Assembly: GCA_949152475.1 (NCBI GenBank)
Contig: OX424555.1
Span: 59,315,977-59,379,976, forward strand
DNA length: 64,000 bases
DNA from: Terebella lapidaria
Taxonomy: Eukaryota > Annelida > Polychaeta > Terebellida > Terebellidae
Direction of reading: 5' to 3'
Numbering within the stretch: position 1 is the first letter of the stretch; every line of letters begins with the position of its first letter. Below the pieces are notes generated by a model that had not been told where the DNA came from, made no database searches, and worked only from the letters and a program-made list of their open reading frames with translations. Position numbers and translations under genes: made by a program. Positions 1 to 11,361 of this stretch are shown here, one piece after another.

Positions 1-111
1 TAGAATAAATCCGTGCCCATATACCTTGCTGTTTCGAACGGAAAGTTTCCTCTTTCAAGTTTAAATCATTAATCATGTTTTGCTGTATAAAATGTTTTGC
101 TCCCGCAATGC

Positions 112-1243
112 TCACCGCCTGTTCCTTACATTTCTTAACATATATATACCCAAAAGTATACATTCTGAATTAATGAATGGATAAATATCTAAATCCGGTA
201 ATAACCAATCCACAATTCCGTACCAAATTTTCAATTTCGTGGGACATTCATGGAAGAGGTGTAACAAGTCTTCAATGGCATTCGGGCAATATTCACAATT
301 TGCATTATGCTTTATATTATACAGGACAAGGAGCTTATTTGTAGGGAGAATGCGGTGTAGAATTTTATATTGGAAGGATGTGAGTTGTTTGTTAATAGAA
401 ATTGCATTCGCTAGATAAAAAATGTTACTCCAGTCTTCATATGTTTGTTGTATTGCGAGACATTCATTCCATTTGTGAATACATTTTACATCATACGGAA
501 GTTTGACGATTATTTGGTTGTATATTACTTTACAGACCTTTTGCTTCGCGCACACATTTCTAATAATTTCCCCATTGTCTTGTCCCCGTCCGTTATAGAT
601 ATTCAGTAAAAAGTGTCTGTTAACCGCAGGTAATGATTGAGTTATGGTCATGTAATCCAGAAAATTGAAATCTATTCCGAAATTATGTTTAAACCCTCCC
701 TGGTTTTGTTAAAAGTTGTTTATAATAAACCAAACCTTTTTCAATAAAATAGTTTTTACGATGTAGAATGTTCGTATTATTGATATATTGCGAACTCCAT
801 ATAACTGTATCCGATATTTGTTCAACAATTGGGGTGGATTGTACATTTTGCCTGTAATAGACCCATGAATCTAGCACATTTTCCCAAAAGTTATTATTTA
901 TCGACTTGCCCTTCTCTTCGATGAATTGAACGCTTCCTTCAAGTAGCATATTTACATGTTTTTCCTTTAATATTACCGAAAAAACACTCATCCATGAGTT
1001 AGCAATTGATGATTTATTAATTTTATTTATCCATGCAAGTTTTGAAGCTTTACAAAAAGCATCAAAATGTAACATTTTTTGTCCCCCGACTTTAATTTCC
1101 TGAACCAGTAAATCAAACTGAATTTTTGGCCTTTTGGAATTCCAAATAAATTTAGACAGGATATCATTGATTTCCTTTTGATACTGTGGTTGTGGATTTG
1201 GAAGGACTGCCAAAAGATGTACGAGTTGGGGAAGAATGTGCAT
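112..1243 (-). pseudogene. LINE ORF2 C-terminal region with zf-RVT-like Cys/His cluster
   Basis: Downstream of the RT, two open pieces continue ORF2 in shifted frames. The first begins MHILPQLVHLLAVLPNP, the common continuation after the LINE thumb region. The second carries the Cys/His cluster CEYCPNAIEDLLHLFHEC typical of the zf-RVT domain. The coding sequence ends near 112, and the remaining bases to position 1 are probably 3' UTR. Confidence 0.75.
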
Positions 1244-1248
1244 TTTTA

Positions 1249-2615
1249 CTACTGTAATTCTACCCGGAAGCGTGTATGTGTATTTCGAATAAAATTGTAA
1301 AATATTTTTAATTTATTAATTTTTCCTCTGAAATTTTGGTCATCCATATCATTTAGGTTTGTACGAAAACGTATTCCCAGAAACTTAAACGAAGATGAAA
1401 ACGGTATATTTAGGACCGGGCATATATTGATTTGAGGAGGTGGCCCTAATTTAATTGCTTGAGATTTGTCAACATTGATTTTCAATCCCGATGTTTTTTC
1501 AAAATTATTTAGTATATGGATAACTTCTTTTGTAGCTTTTTGATTACCATTGAGTATTAGGAAGGTATCGTCTGCGTATTGACCTATTTTGACTTCGAGG
1601 TTCCCAAAATATAAACTGCGTATATCTCTACATTTAGTAATGGCTTGAGCTAAACGATCAATTGCTAGGATAAAAATATACGGTGATAAAGGATCACCCT
1701 GTCTACACCCCCGACCTAATGCAAAGAATTCTGAAAAATGGCCATTATTAATGACACAACTCTGGGCCCCATTATAAATAATATCGAACCATCTGATAAA
1801 ATTTACACCGAAATTATATGCGGCAAGTACCTTCCTGATATATGACCACTCAATCGAATCGAATGCTTTCTCAAAATCTAATAGTAGTAGCAATCCCTCC
1901 CGATTATAATCCTTATAGTATTGTATTATATCGTAAACCATTCTTGTATTTTCTTCGATAAATCTGTCTTTCAAGAATCCCTTTTGTTGTAGCCCTATTA
2001 TTTGTGAGAGTACAGATTTCATTCTTTTTGCGATAACACTTGTTATAATTTTATAATCGGAGTTTAATAAAGAGATTGGACGCCAGTTTTTCAAGAATTC
2101 CCTGGGTTTATCTCCTTTTGGTATACAAGTAATAATCCCACGTCGCTGAGTAATAGATAATTGTCCCTCTTTAAATATATAGCCTCTCTTATAGATCTAA
2201 GTAAGAAATGACCTAATTCATTCCAAAATGTTTTATACATTTCCGCTGGAAAACCATCTATTCCCGGAGTTATATTTTGTTTCATGTCGTTTATTACTGT
2301 TTTTATTTCTGTTAAGGTGAAATCTTTTTCGCAAATTGAGCTAAGCTGGTCAGAAAGTGGATTAACGATATCCTTACCTAAAAAAGTATTTATGTTATTG
2401 TCCTGCTCCTTTTTGTTGATTTTAGTATTATATAGATTTTGATAATGTTTCTTGCCTTCTTGTAGAATATCTTCAAACTTATAAACAGCTTTACCGTTAA
2501 TGTCTAATTTGTTCATTGTTTTGCTAATATAGTTTTTTTTTTTTACATTTGCGAAAAATTTGGTTGGCTTTTCACCTTCTCCTATCCATTGTAGTTTTGT
2601 CCTCAAAATCCTCAA
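1249..2615 (-). pseudogene. LINE ORF2 reverse transcriptase (broken)
   Basis: RT domain of the same LINE. In order I see TPGIDGFPAEMYK, NWRPISLLN, LLDFEKAFDSIEW, RQGDPLSPYIF and the catalytic YADDT box, followed by the thumb-like KFLGI segment. A single frameshift near 2095 separates the first block from NWRPISLLN, and another near 1247 ends the thumb frame. The catalytic residues themselves are present, so the decay looks moderate. Confidence 0.88.
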
Positions 2616-2645
2616 AACCTCAAAACCTCAAAACCTCAAAATTGC
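2601..2645. repeat. Short tandem repeat (CCTCAAAA)n inside the LINE
   Basis: About five near-perfect 8-9 bp units lie inside the RT-proximal part of the LINE and disrupt the coding frame there. This is a local slippage expansion. Confidence 0.85.
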
Positions 2646-2843
2646 CTTTAATTGTTTCATGTCTTAAATCTTGAAGTTCATCTTGAAGGGAATTAATTTT
2701 ATCCATTTACTGACTTGTGTGTTGGGTATCTCGATGCGATTGAACTAATTGTTTCAACTCTTTTTCTATATGTTTTTCTCGATTATGCGATTCTCGTCTC
2801 TTTTTGCTACAATAGGGTATCGTTACTTTTCGAATTTCCATCT

Positions 2844-3806
2844 TTATCGTCTCAAAAAAAGCTGGTCACTTATTGTTAACTCAGCATCAGGGTTAGAGAG
2901 ATCCTCACCTTCGACAGCATATCTAGTAATGTTTTCTTCCACAGTATTTTTCACAAGAGATGTATATGTTTCGTCTTGTAGAAGGGATGTGTTATTTTTC
3001 CAGAAACCCCTACCCCGTTCTCCATTAGACATTTTAATTTCCACTGTTACAAATGAATGATCTGATCGATATCCCGTTTTCAGTTCAACATAATTAATTA
3101 GAGCCATAATATCGGAGGAAACCAAAAAGAAATCTAACCGGGACATTTTGATTGGATTTCGTTGGAACCAAGTGTATTGTTTGCAATGGGATTCAAAACT
3201 CGCCATGGATCTACTAAATCGTACTGGTTTTTCATCATCAGAACGGTTTGTCTGCTTTTTACATTATTATCTTCAATATAATTTTTTGTGTCCAGTTGTT
3301 GATTCCGGACTAGATTCCAATCTCCACATATGGTAACGGTAGACGTATTCGCATTAGTTATATGTGTCATAATACTCGTATAGAAATCTGGTTGGTCATT
3401 ATTAGGACCATACAGTGTGATCAGGCAAACATGCATATCCATTATATCTAATTGTGTCACAATAAAATTACCCATCGGATCCGATATGGTATCTAATATT
3501 TTATATTCCAGATTTTCGGCGAACAATATTGCAGTGTCACGGGAATTCGAACTACCGCAAGAAATAAGTACTTTACCATTCCAATCTTTCTTAAATTTGG
3601 ACATCATGGCTGTACTGTACGGAGCCCCTAAGGGGACATGCAGAAAATTAATTTAGAATGACCACTGATTATTTAGGGGCTCCGTAGTACTGCAATGAAT
3701 GTCGTGCAAACAATAGATATGGTGTTGCGGTTTTCCAAATATTCAAAAACATCTCTGCGTTTCACACTGTTGTTTAGACCTCTCGTGTTGAAGGTGCTCA
3801 CTTTTA
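2844..3806 (-). pseudogene. LINE ORF2 endonuclease domain (broken)
   Basis: Apurinic-type endonuclease of a LINE, which would nick target DNA. The N-terminal NTRGLNN motif is at about 3780-3800, the central TLYGPNND and GDWNLV motifs at about 3310-3430, and the C-terminal catalytic SDHS at about 3055. The upstream QETH-type motif is disturbed by a frame change and then by the MITE at 3618-3686. If the MITE and one copy of its 6-bp target duplication are removed, the reading frame runs on as IHCSTAMMSKF, so the insertion came after the domain was formed. Stops and frameshifts mean no active product. Confidence 0.8.
3618..3686. mobile_element. 69-bp MITE inserted in the LINE
   Basis: Terminal inverted repeats TACGGAGCCCCTAA at both ends enclose about 40 bp. 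The element is flanked on both sides by GTACTG (3612-3617 and 3687-3692), read here as a 6-bp target duplication. A larger relative with the same ends is at 11013-11361. It has no coding capacity. The superfamily is not determined. Confidence 0.7.
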
Positions 3807-4389
3807 AATAAGTCATAATGCTTGCTCTTGAACTTTACAGAACGACAAAAGAAAAACAAGGGGAGAAAAGGAATAAAGTGGAAAAAACACGAAGAAAAGA
3901 ACAAAAAACAGGTGGAAATACGTGATATAAGGAACGTGAAAATAGAGTGCAGAAAGAAAAAAAAAGTGATATTAATGGTGTGGACGGAAACTGGACGAGA
4001 ATTACGGAACGCAAACGCACACACAAAACTCCGGCTGTTTTTATTTCGATATGAACTTTCAGTATTATCTTTATTCGATGGGAACATACCGATATATATA
4101 CACTATATGATATTGCCACTTGCTCCTTCTGTATAGTTCCAGAGTGAAACAGAGAGTAACAGATTTGTAACAGAAAACAATACATTTAGACTCAAATATT
4201 GTTTTATTTTCTATTATTGTCTTGAATCTCACTTTGGTTATACGTACAAACCCTGATACTGGTCATATCGTGTGTATGTCCACCTGCTTCCACGTTTACC
4301 ATTATCTCAAGTGTTCTGTGCTCTCGAGAACGATCAAGAGTACGTGGTGGGAGTTATCGAGATATACACATACATTGCATACATGCTTT
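3807..4389. other. Intergenic, no gene seen
   Basis: AT-rich, A/G-rich stretch between the LINE and a microsatellite. Open frames on both strands here are compositional (Lys/Arg-rich one way, Phe/Ser-rich the other) and match nothing I recognise. Confidence 0.6.
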
Positions 4390-4462
4390 CACACACACAT
4401 ATATACATAAACATATATATACACACACATGTATACACAAATACACACATACCTGCACACAC
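4390..4462. repeat. (CA)n/(TA)n microsatellite
   Basis: Runs of CACACA and TATATA alternate over about 70 bp. Confidence 0.9.
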
Positions 4463-4474
4463 GTGTGCCCACGC

Positions 4475-4545
4475 TGTAAAGTCGATAATAAGCGAGATAT
4501 TAGCCATTTTGTGCTCCACCTTGAAAATGTGTTCAAAAGTCAAAT
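4475..4545 (+). repeat. Fragment of the ~135-bp satellite monomer
   Basis: Contains the signature AAGTCGATAATAAGCGAGAT followed by the 'ccttgaaaatg' block. These are the same words, in the same order, as each monomer of the array at 28580-29345. The fragment ends exactly where the 116-bp inverted arm begins. Confidence 0.8.
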
Positions 4546-5216
4546 TCGTGCATAGCCCCGGGAATGATCACCCGATACAAACAACTGCACTGTTGAAGAA
4601 CGCTAATACAAAGAGCAAAATCCCCTGAATAAACTCCTTTTTGACCGCGATTCAGTAATGGATAAAAAATTTTGGAGCGGCACAAATTTTGAACTTGCAA
4701 AAGTACCACTTTTCTATGATCAAGGTTAAAAATGACATGTTTTTATCAATATACAAATATTCGATTTATGAATGTAGCATACTTTCCGTTAGGACCCAGC
4801 ACAAAACATACCCCAGTGCATACACTCATGTACGCGTCACGTCCCCTTCCACGCTTTAGATTACCAACATTTTCAATGGATGTTTCAAAATTTATATAAA
4901 AAAACCCCAAAAACTGCCGTTTGACTCTCTGGTGCAATATGCCAACGTGCACGATGATATTTTTTATCCATTACTGGGCCCAAGTATCATATTCTGCGCC
5001 TTCCTCTATATTCAATAGGGATTAAAAAGGTGCGAGACGGATTAAATGGTATGTTTTAAGTGGACGAGTAGTATTAAGGAGCAGGGTACGGTACTTGGGC
5101 CCATTACTGAATCGCGGTCAAAAAGGAGTTTATTCAGGGGATTTTGCTCTTTGTATTAGCGTTCTTCAACAGTGCAGTTGTTTGTATCGGGTGATCATTC
5201 CCGGGGCTATGCACGA
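4546..5216. mobile_element. Non-autonomous element with perfect 116-bp inverted terminal arms
   Basis: Positions 4546-4661 and 5101-5216 are reverse complements with no mismatch that I can find. Within it, CAGTAATGGATAAAAAAT at 4653-4670 is mirrored at 4958-4975, suggesting a second, ~323-bp element nested against the inner end of the left arm. GGGCCCAAGTA near 4977 is likewise mirrored near 5092. No transposase is present. It could instead be a recent local inverted duplication, since no clear target duplication was found. Confidence 0.65.
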
Positions 5217-6527
5217 GTTGCGCTCAGGTGAAATTGGTAGAGTCTCCTCGTTGAAAATAGAGACACAACGGTCACGATGAACGCCACTAGGCCATGACCG
5301 TCATGTTCTCGCTGCACCATTGGTTGATTATATATTCAGTCGTGAAATCAGGCATCCGTAACCGTATTAAGTTGGGACACTTGGACTATTCATGTAAAGC
5401 ATTGTACCGAAGTCTACCCAAAGCCTGATTATTGGCATAGAAGAGTGTGTGCATAGAGCATGTGAATATATATGGCTTTCAGGAATATGCAAGGTTGGTG
5501 TGAGAATGCACAGACCAGGCAGTAAGCTGGGACACAAAATAGCGGGTCAATATCCGTATGCAAACGAAGTGCAAAGTTGCAACCAAATCTGACATTTCGG
5601 AGGGATATGTGGCAAAATACACATGTTTCACTAACAGAAATAGTTACCAGGTAACCTATTACTACAACAGAGACATCAGTATGTACACATCATCTGATAA
5701 AACACGATTTATCGGCACATTTCGATTTGACAGCTGCAACTCCATATGTATTGAGGACGGCAACTCCATGATTTCCAATAATGAGGTAGAATTGAGTGGC
5801 CCTGAAAGAGCAATGTGTTTGCTAGTTTGTAAACAGTTGAAAACATTGTTGATTCTAGGTTTGCCTTCTGTAACAGTTTGATAGGTCTAGGGACCTACTG
5901 TTGAATTATTTGATTGAACGCATGTGTTTATTTAGAATTTACTGCGCATATCATGGACACCAATATTATTACCTTATGTCATCATCATTTTGCTGGTTGT
6001 TTTGATAGAATGTGAGACAAATATGTTCATCAATAAATCGTATCTGCCTACTAGTATACTTTTCTCTGGTCCCCCCCCCCTCCACCCATGCAGGTTTACT
6101 TGGATGAGGACAGACTTGAGGATTTATAAAATTCAGGTGTATATGAATCCATTCCATTCCAATCCAAGCCTATCATGATCTTGAAAGAATGAATTTGTTA
6201 AGGACTGTTTGTTAATTGATTGCTTCGTAGTTTTTACAATCGATCTAACGGATCTTGACTTTGGCTGCATGTACGAGGAATAAGACCACATGGCTGTATA
6301 TTTCGTGCGTCATGAACCCACACCAAAGCAGACACATTACCAAACCCTGAGACCGATGTGATGTTAGTAGCACTCGTCACTCTGTTCTGTGAATTCCGGT
6401 GCTGCCGTTTTTTTGAGCCCTCACACTCATGGAGTTGCAGCCTAGTTTCATTTAACGTTGAATACTGAATAATTACGTCAAATATCCAGGAAATCGTGTC
6501 AGATATAAAGCCTTTTTCACCTAATAG
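5217..6527. other. Intergenic; one unclassified open frame
   Basis: No recognisable gene. The longest frame (5558-5881, plus, 107 codons) is Cys/Tyr-rich and starts MQTKCKVATKSD. I recognise no family, and there is no supporting splice or promoter signal. A 10-base C run is at 6069-6079. Confidence 0.5.
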
Positions 6528-9500
6528 TCAGGAGGAATATTGAGCATATAGCACACAGGGTGGAAATGTAGTACATACTTTTTCTATCGATTGATATTGC
6601 TTCATAATGGTCATGATACATTCAGTCTAATGTGGTACAATTGAGTTATATGGAAATATATTCTTCATAACAATACTATTAACACCGATTCAGACCCCCA
6701 AAAATGAAAAAAAATCCAAGATGGCCGCCAAATTCTCGCCGTTTTTACACGAATACTTATTACTTCGTGCCAAATTGAGATAGGAAGCCAATTTTGGTGT
6801 CTAACCCTGGGTTTTTGGGTATGAGGATTTCAAGTGAATAACCAGTTTTGTGATTGGATGGTTTGTGGCTGCTCAGAATCCAATATTGCTGCCAAATTAT
6901 AGCTCGATTTCGCAAATAAGCACCAATAACCGTCACATATTCAAAAAAAGAAGCCAGTTCTGGTGGCCAGTCCTGGGGTTTGGGGTATGAAGGTGCTACC
7001 TGAAGAAATACTCTTGTGTGTAGATGGTGGTTGGCCAGTGTAAAGCTGTCCAACTGTCCAAAAGCCAAGATAACGACTAATTAGTGAAACACATGCAAAC
7101 AAACCTGTTTAGTAGCATTCACTCCCACTTCGAAATAAACAGTACCACTACCAGGCATATTTTTTCCGAGCAATCAAACCCATGTATATCATAGTACGAT
7201 ATCAATACCAAGTAAATTATATAAGGCATATAAAAACAATATAACAGCTGCCAGACTGTTTGATCAGAGAGTAAAAAAAAACTCCATGAATTTGATGATC
7301 ACTTCACCATCAAATCAAATTGGCAAAGTCTGTGACTACTTTGTTTGAGTTTCTATAAAGAGATTGGCCTTTCTACATTCTTTGCCTTTTCTGGGCGGAA
7401 ATTCCTCCCAAGCTGGACATGGAGTTTGATGAGGAAGTTGTTGACGCTATTAACAGATATATCAACACAGAAGACGATGATCAGACGATATACAGCAAGT
7501 TACATGACATTATAAATGAATCAGCTTCATTCCAAGAATTATACAAGGTCATGCAAGAAGGGTAACAGGACCTACAGGTTCAGGTCATCTCGTCCACCTT
7601 CTTGTCAGACCTTTATGTGCCGTCCCACGAGACACTGATCCAGATGAGTGAAAACAGGTCGTTGAAGTATACAAGTCTGGAACATTATAGTCTTCACGAA
7701 AATGGTTGTACATAAGCATAAACACAAAGACTGCTGGGTAAATCAGTACAAGCCTGGATTCCTAACTGTGACCTACAATATGTTGTTGATGCATACGCCT
7801 GCATTCGATATACTCTGTCATGTTATTGCAGCAAGAGTGAAGATGGTCAGCTCCTCCATGAAAAACCATACAGAGCACAATATGCTGGGATAAGACAGAC
7901 GATAAGCTACAATGACTCGGCAATACATACTTGACCAACAAGTAGATGAGTGTCACGGAGACTATTTACAAGGCCACAGGCACACCTCTCAAAAACTGTA
8001 GTCGGGATGTTGTTTGGATACTTGCAGATCCGACAAGTACAAGGCTGACACTTCCACTCTTACTGCTGGGCCACTGAGATCCATGCAGTAAAGACGTGCA
8101 GGCTACATCTGTACTAGACAGGTACCATGCACGCCCTCTTTGAGTAAATATTCTCAAAGACCTGTCTGGTTGAAATTGTATCCCTCTGCAAGCTTGATAG
8201 TGAACCAAGTAGAGACTATGAACCATCTGAAAAAAAACCTACCCATAACAACGACAACCGGTCGAATGTTCCATATGCTTCAGTGAAGTTGGCTCGGAAT
8301 AAAGGATAGATCTTAACGCGGAACTCTTCCAGTAAAGGTTGCACATCTGTAGGGACAGTGAGAAACATTATCAGAATCTCATGGTTCTTTATCTCCCACA
8401 ATTTGAAATGGATTTAAATGAGTGGGAGCATTTCCTACTATGGCAAAAGGACAAGCATCAGCAACATAATCAAAGAAAAGCAAGCGCTATTCGGAAATAA
8501 TATCAAAGAGGTTGAAGTGGCCATGAAGAGATCCAAGAAAATCATCTTGCAAAAGATGCCTTGGCACACATTGCTCCAGAAAGTGGAGGCTGGATGCTTG
8601 GAAACAAAAACCAACCTGGATGAGGCTGGCCTCGAAGACATCAAGACACCAATCTGGAAAACCTGTCAGATTGATCGGCCTGCCTCGGACACCGAGATGG
8701 GCTCAGTTGTCAGTAGAACACAACATCTTGACAATCCCACAGAACCAGGCTAAAGTTCTCATGCAGTGCATGAACACTATGCAAGGGAAAGTCTTCTTTC
8801 ATACTCGCTAGTGGTGCATCGATAAGATGAATGGAAAATGTCCGGGGAGTTTCAAAGTATTGGAAAAGGAAAGTTTTGTAGCGTCAAAGCCCTGATGTGT
8901 GGCTCCAACTGGAAAAGCGGCATTAACCATGCAAAGGGCTGTGGGCTTCCATTCGAAAGGCCACTTGGTGAAGAGCTCATCACTGCCCCCAAGGGTTAGG
9001 TATCAAAACCTCGAGCTGATAATCATTGATGAGATCTCAGCAGAGGCATGCTGAATTTCATCAGAGGTGGTCTGGATCTATTCAAGAGAATCAAGAGTTC
9101 TTCATGATTCTGGCAGTTAGCGACTTTATCCACTGCCGCATGTAGGAGAACAAATACTGAGACCCAGCTGCCCTTGCGGAGCCTTGGGACGACTTCAAGA
9201 TTACTACTTTGACCGACATAATGAGACAAAAAGGTGACGAACCGTTTTCGGATATGTTGAATCATACAGTTCTGAAATTTAACAGATGCTTAAGGATCAC
9301 AGACCCCCCCCCCCCCACCAGATGGACTTCATGTGTTTCATTTCCGAAAAGTTGCTGCTGCACACAGTGTAAAGATGACTGATTCTTTGAACAGACAGAA
9401 ATCGATGATTGTGGCTGTGAATGTAATCGAGAATAGACCTTGCTTGAAGAAGAATACAACACCTGTACCCATCGAATGCAACCTTTCTGCTGAAGTTACA

Positions 9501-10439
9501 CTCTGTGAGGGCTGCATGGTGATTATGATGAGCAATCCCAATGTATAGGATGGTCTGGTGAGTGGCGTCATGGGAACGGTCTTGAGGATCATCGAAGGTT
9601 CCAAACCTCTACGCCAACCACAATGTGTGTGTTAGATTTGACAATGACCAAGTTGGCATCAGTGCCTGTGCTATATCACCAACAGGCCTCCCGAAGATGA
9701 AATATTTTTTTCTGCTTGATAGTGGTTGATTGTGTTGATTTTGTGTGAGTGAGTGCTATTCGACGGGTTCGTTTACATGTTTCACATTAATTGATGGTTA
9801 TCTTCGCATTTGAACACCTTTAAATTGGGCAGTCATCATCTACACACAAAAGTATTCTCCAAGTAGCACCCTCATACCCCAAAACCCAGGACTTGGCTCC
9901 TTATCTTGATATATATGACGGTTATTGGTGTTTATTTGCGAAATCGGGCTAAAATTTGGCAGCCATCTTGGATTCTGAACAACTTCAAACCATCCAATAA
10001 CAAAACTGGTTAAACATTTGAAATCCTCACACCCCAAAACCCAGGGTTAGACACCAAAATTGGCTTCCTATCTCAATTTGGCAGGAAGTTATGAGCATTT
10101 GTGTAAAAATGGTGAGAATTTGGCGGCCATCTTGGATATTTTCCAGTTTCGAGGCGTTTGAATCGGTATTATTAGTATTGTTATGAAGAATATATCTCCA
10201 TATAACTAAATATCACCTTATTAGACCAAAAACATCATGCCAGGAGGATAATTTAGATTTTTTCCTAAAATACAAAATTTTCGATGTCGGCCATTTTGAA
10301 AAAGGCCATAAAAAAGTTAGCCCAGGAGAAAATTTTACACACCCTCTGAAAAAGGTGGTCTTAGACCATTATGAAGCCATATCAATCGACAGAAAAAGTC
10401 TGTACTATGTTTCCACCCTGTGTGAAATTTCCTCCTGAC
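6528..10439. mobile_element. Long-TIR element flanked by TA, enclosing a Helitron-type gene remnant
   Basis: The left arm (6528 to about 7050) and right arm (about 9815 to 10439) are imperfect reverse complements. They share, outermost first, GTCAGGAGGAA, then CACACAGGGTGGAAA, the 'atcgattgatat' block, the 'aagatggccgcc' block and the 'ggggtatga' block. A TA dinucleotide lies just outside each end (6526-6527 and 10440-10441). TA plus inverted termini is the pattern of Tc1/mariner-like non-autonomous elements, but no such transposase is present. The coding remnant inside belongs to Helitrons, which do not normally carry long TIRs, so this is probably one element inside another. Confidence 0.6.
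7248..9690 (+). pseudogene. Helitron-type Rep/PIF1-like helicase gene, decayed
   Basis: A rolling-circle transposon protein in many frame-shifted pieces. In order: a Helitron-like N domain (ARLFDQRVKK and CDYFV at about 7250-7345, then PPKLDMEFDEEVVDAINRYI at about 7410-7470); the conserved VVDAYACIRYTLSCY segment at about 7780-7830; TIYKATGTPLKNCSRDVVW at about 7960-8025; a linker (8418-8753); and an SF1 helicase part with APTGKAALTMQ at about 8905-8940, LIIIDEIS at about 9017-9040, ITTLTDIMRQKGDEPF at about 9200-9250 and a C-terminal DGLVSGVMGTV and CVRFDN at about 9550-9645. The Walker-A lysine is in APTGKA. Numerous stops and frameshifts rule out function. A host PIF1 helicase is excluded by the Rep-side motifs. 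Confidence 0.85.
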
Positions 10440-10441
10440 TA

Positions 10442-11012
10442 TAAATAACCATTCTGCACAATCTCAAGTGGTTTATATGGTTATTTATTGAATTAAACTG
10501 GTTTATTCATTCGACGCGTGTTGTCGCCTAGATGCTGTTTCAGTATCTAAAACTGTGCCGCGATTTATCAGATAACTGTGTGATATACTAAGGTATTTTT
10601 ATTGTAGCGAGGGACAATGATCATTCCCATAACTGATGCACACTGTCATATCGATGACACGGACGATTTTACGTACCATTTGAGGGCTTTTCCCTCAATC
10701 ATCCTCACAATGTTTTGTTTCTTTTCGCGATTTCCTCTGACTCGGGCGCTCAACCTCCGATTCCAGCGTTCAACCTCAGATTCTGGAGATCGCCTTTCCC
10801 AGCGTGAACATCGTCAACACGGCAGACCGGGGTCTACTGAGCGTTCTCCTCCACTGGGCACTCTCGTATTGGTATCGTGTTGCTGCTGTGTTTATACCGG
10901 AGCTGTCGTGGTGGCACCGGTCCGTGCCGGCGTTTAACAGGCTTCATTTTCCGGATACAGCAGAACTTTTGGACAATAATGATAAAAGATATTAATTTCA
11001 ATATTCAGACCG
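10442..11012. other. Intergenic with a weak TatD-like protein word
   Basis: A plus-strand frame from 10617 begins MIIPITDAHCHIDDTDDF. The HxH word resembles the N-terminal metal site of TatD-type hydrolases, and an acceptor-like tract (tttttattgtag) lies just upstream. The following residues are low-complexity and no further domain motif appears. It may be an orphan exon or chance. Confidence 0.25.
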
Positions 11013-11361
11013 TACGGGGCCCCTAAGGGGACACAAGAAAAAAAAATTGTTTCGCGTTCCCTCGCGATCTTTTCGCGTTCATCCCACCTGGAGGTATAGG
11101 TGGCATTACCTTCTCAGAAGTCTTGTAGCAAAACCTTCTCAGAAGTCATGGGCGTCAGCACAATCAAGTTTTCGCGTTCGAACGCGAAAAGTTCGTGCAG
11201 GAATGCGAAGCATCGCGTTTGAACGCGAAAACTTCGCGAGGGAACTCGAAAACATCACGTTCGAAAGCGAAAAGATCGCGAGGGAATGCGAAAAGATCGC
11301 GTTTGAACGCGAAAAAAAATTTTTTTTTCACTCACAGCTGTGTCCTCTTAGGGGCTCAGTA
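11013..11361. mobile_element. 349-bp relative of the 69-bp MITE
   Basis: The ends read TACGGGGCCCCTAAGGGGAC and, reversed, TACTGAGCCCCTAAGAGGAC, matching the termini at 3618-3686. The interior is a series of short palindromes built on TCGCGTTCGAACGCGAAA and similar. The long open frame across it (Arg/Glu-rich) comes from this repetition and is not a gene. No target duplication is obvious. Confidence 0.6.

Larger units (their letters stand above)
1..3806 (-). mobile_element. Tx1/L1-like LINE, decayed, 3' end beyond window
   Basis: A non-LTR retrotransposon reads right to left: endonuclease, reverse transcriptase, then a Cys/His C-terminal domain. The recognisable protein starts near 3806 with an endonuclease N-terminus (STFNTRGLNNSVKRRD). 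No ORF1 is visible upstream, so the copy is 5'-truncated or ORF1 is lost. The ORF2 frame is interrupted by frameshifts near 2095, 1247 and 670, and by a small MITE inside the endonuclease. The 3' end lies off the left edge. The order APE-type endonuclease, RT, zf-RVT-like domain is that of the L1/Tx1 clade. Tx1 rather than L1 proper is my judgement from motif wording and is not certain. Confidence 0.85.

Noticed and set aside
3822-4185. Overlapping 104-116-codon frames on both strands
   Set aside because: Purine-rich on one strand gives Lys/Arg-rich and Phe/Ser-rich open frames by composition. No domain words and no conservation evidence.
5558-5881. 107-codon Cys/Tyr-rich frame as a secreted peptide gene
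   Set aside because: No signal peptide, no recognisable cysteine framework and no supporting promoter or splice signals. Left as unclassified.
7248-9690. Host PIF1 DNA helicase gene
   Set aside because: The upstream VVDAYACIRYT and related blocks belong to the Helitron Rep-helicase protein, and the frame is heavily disrupted.
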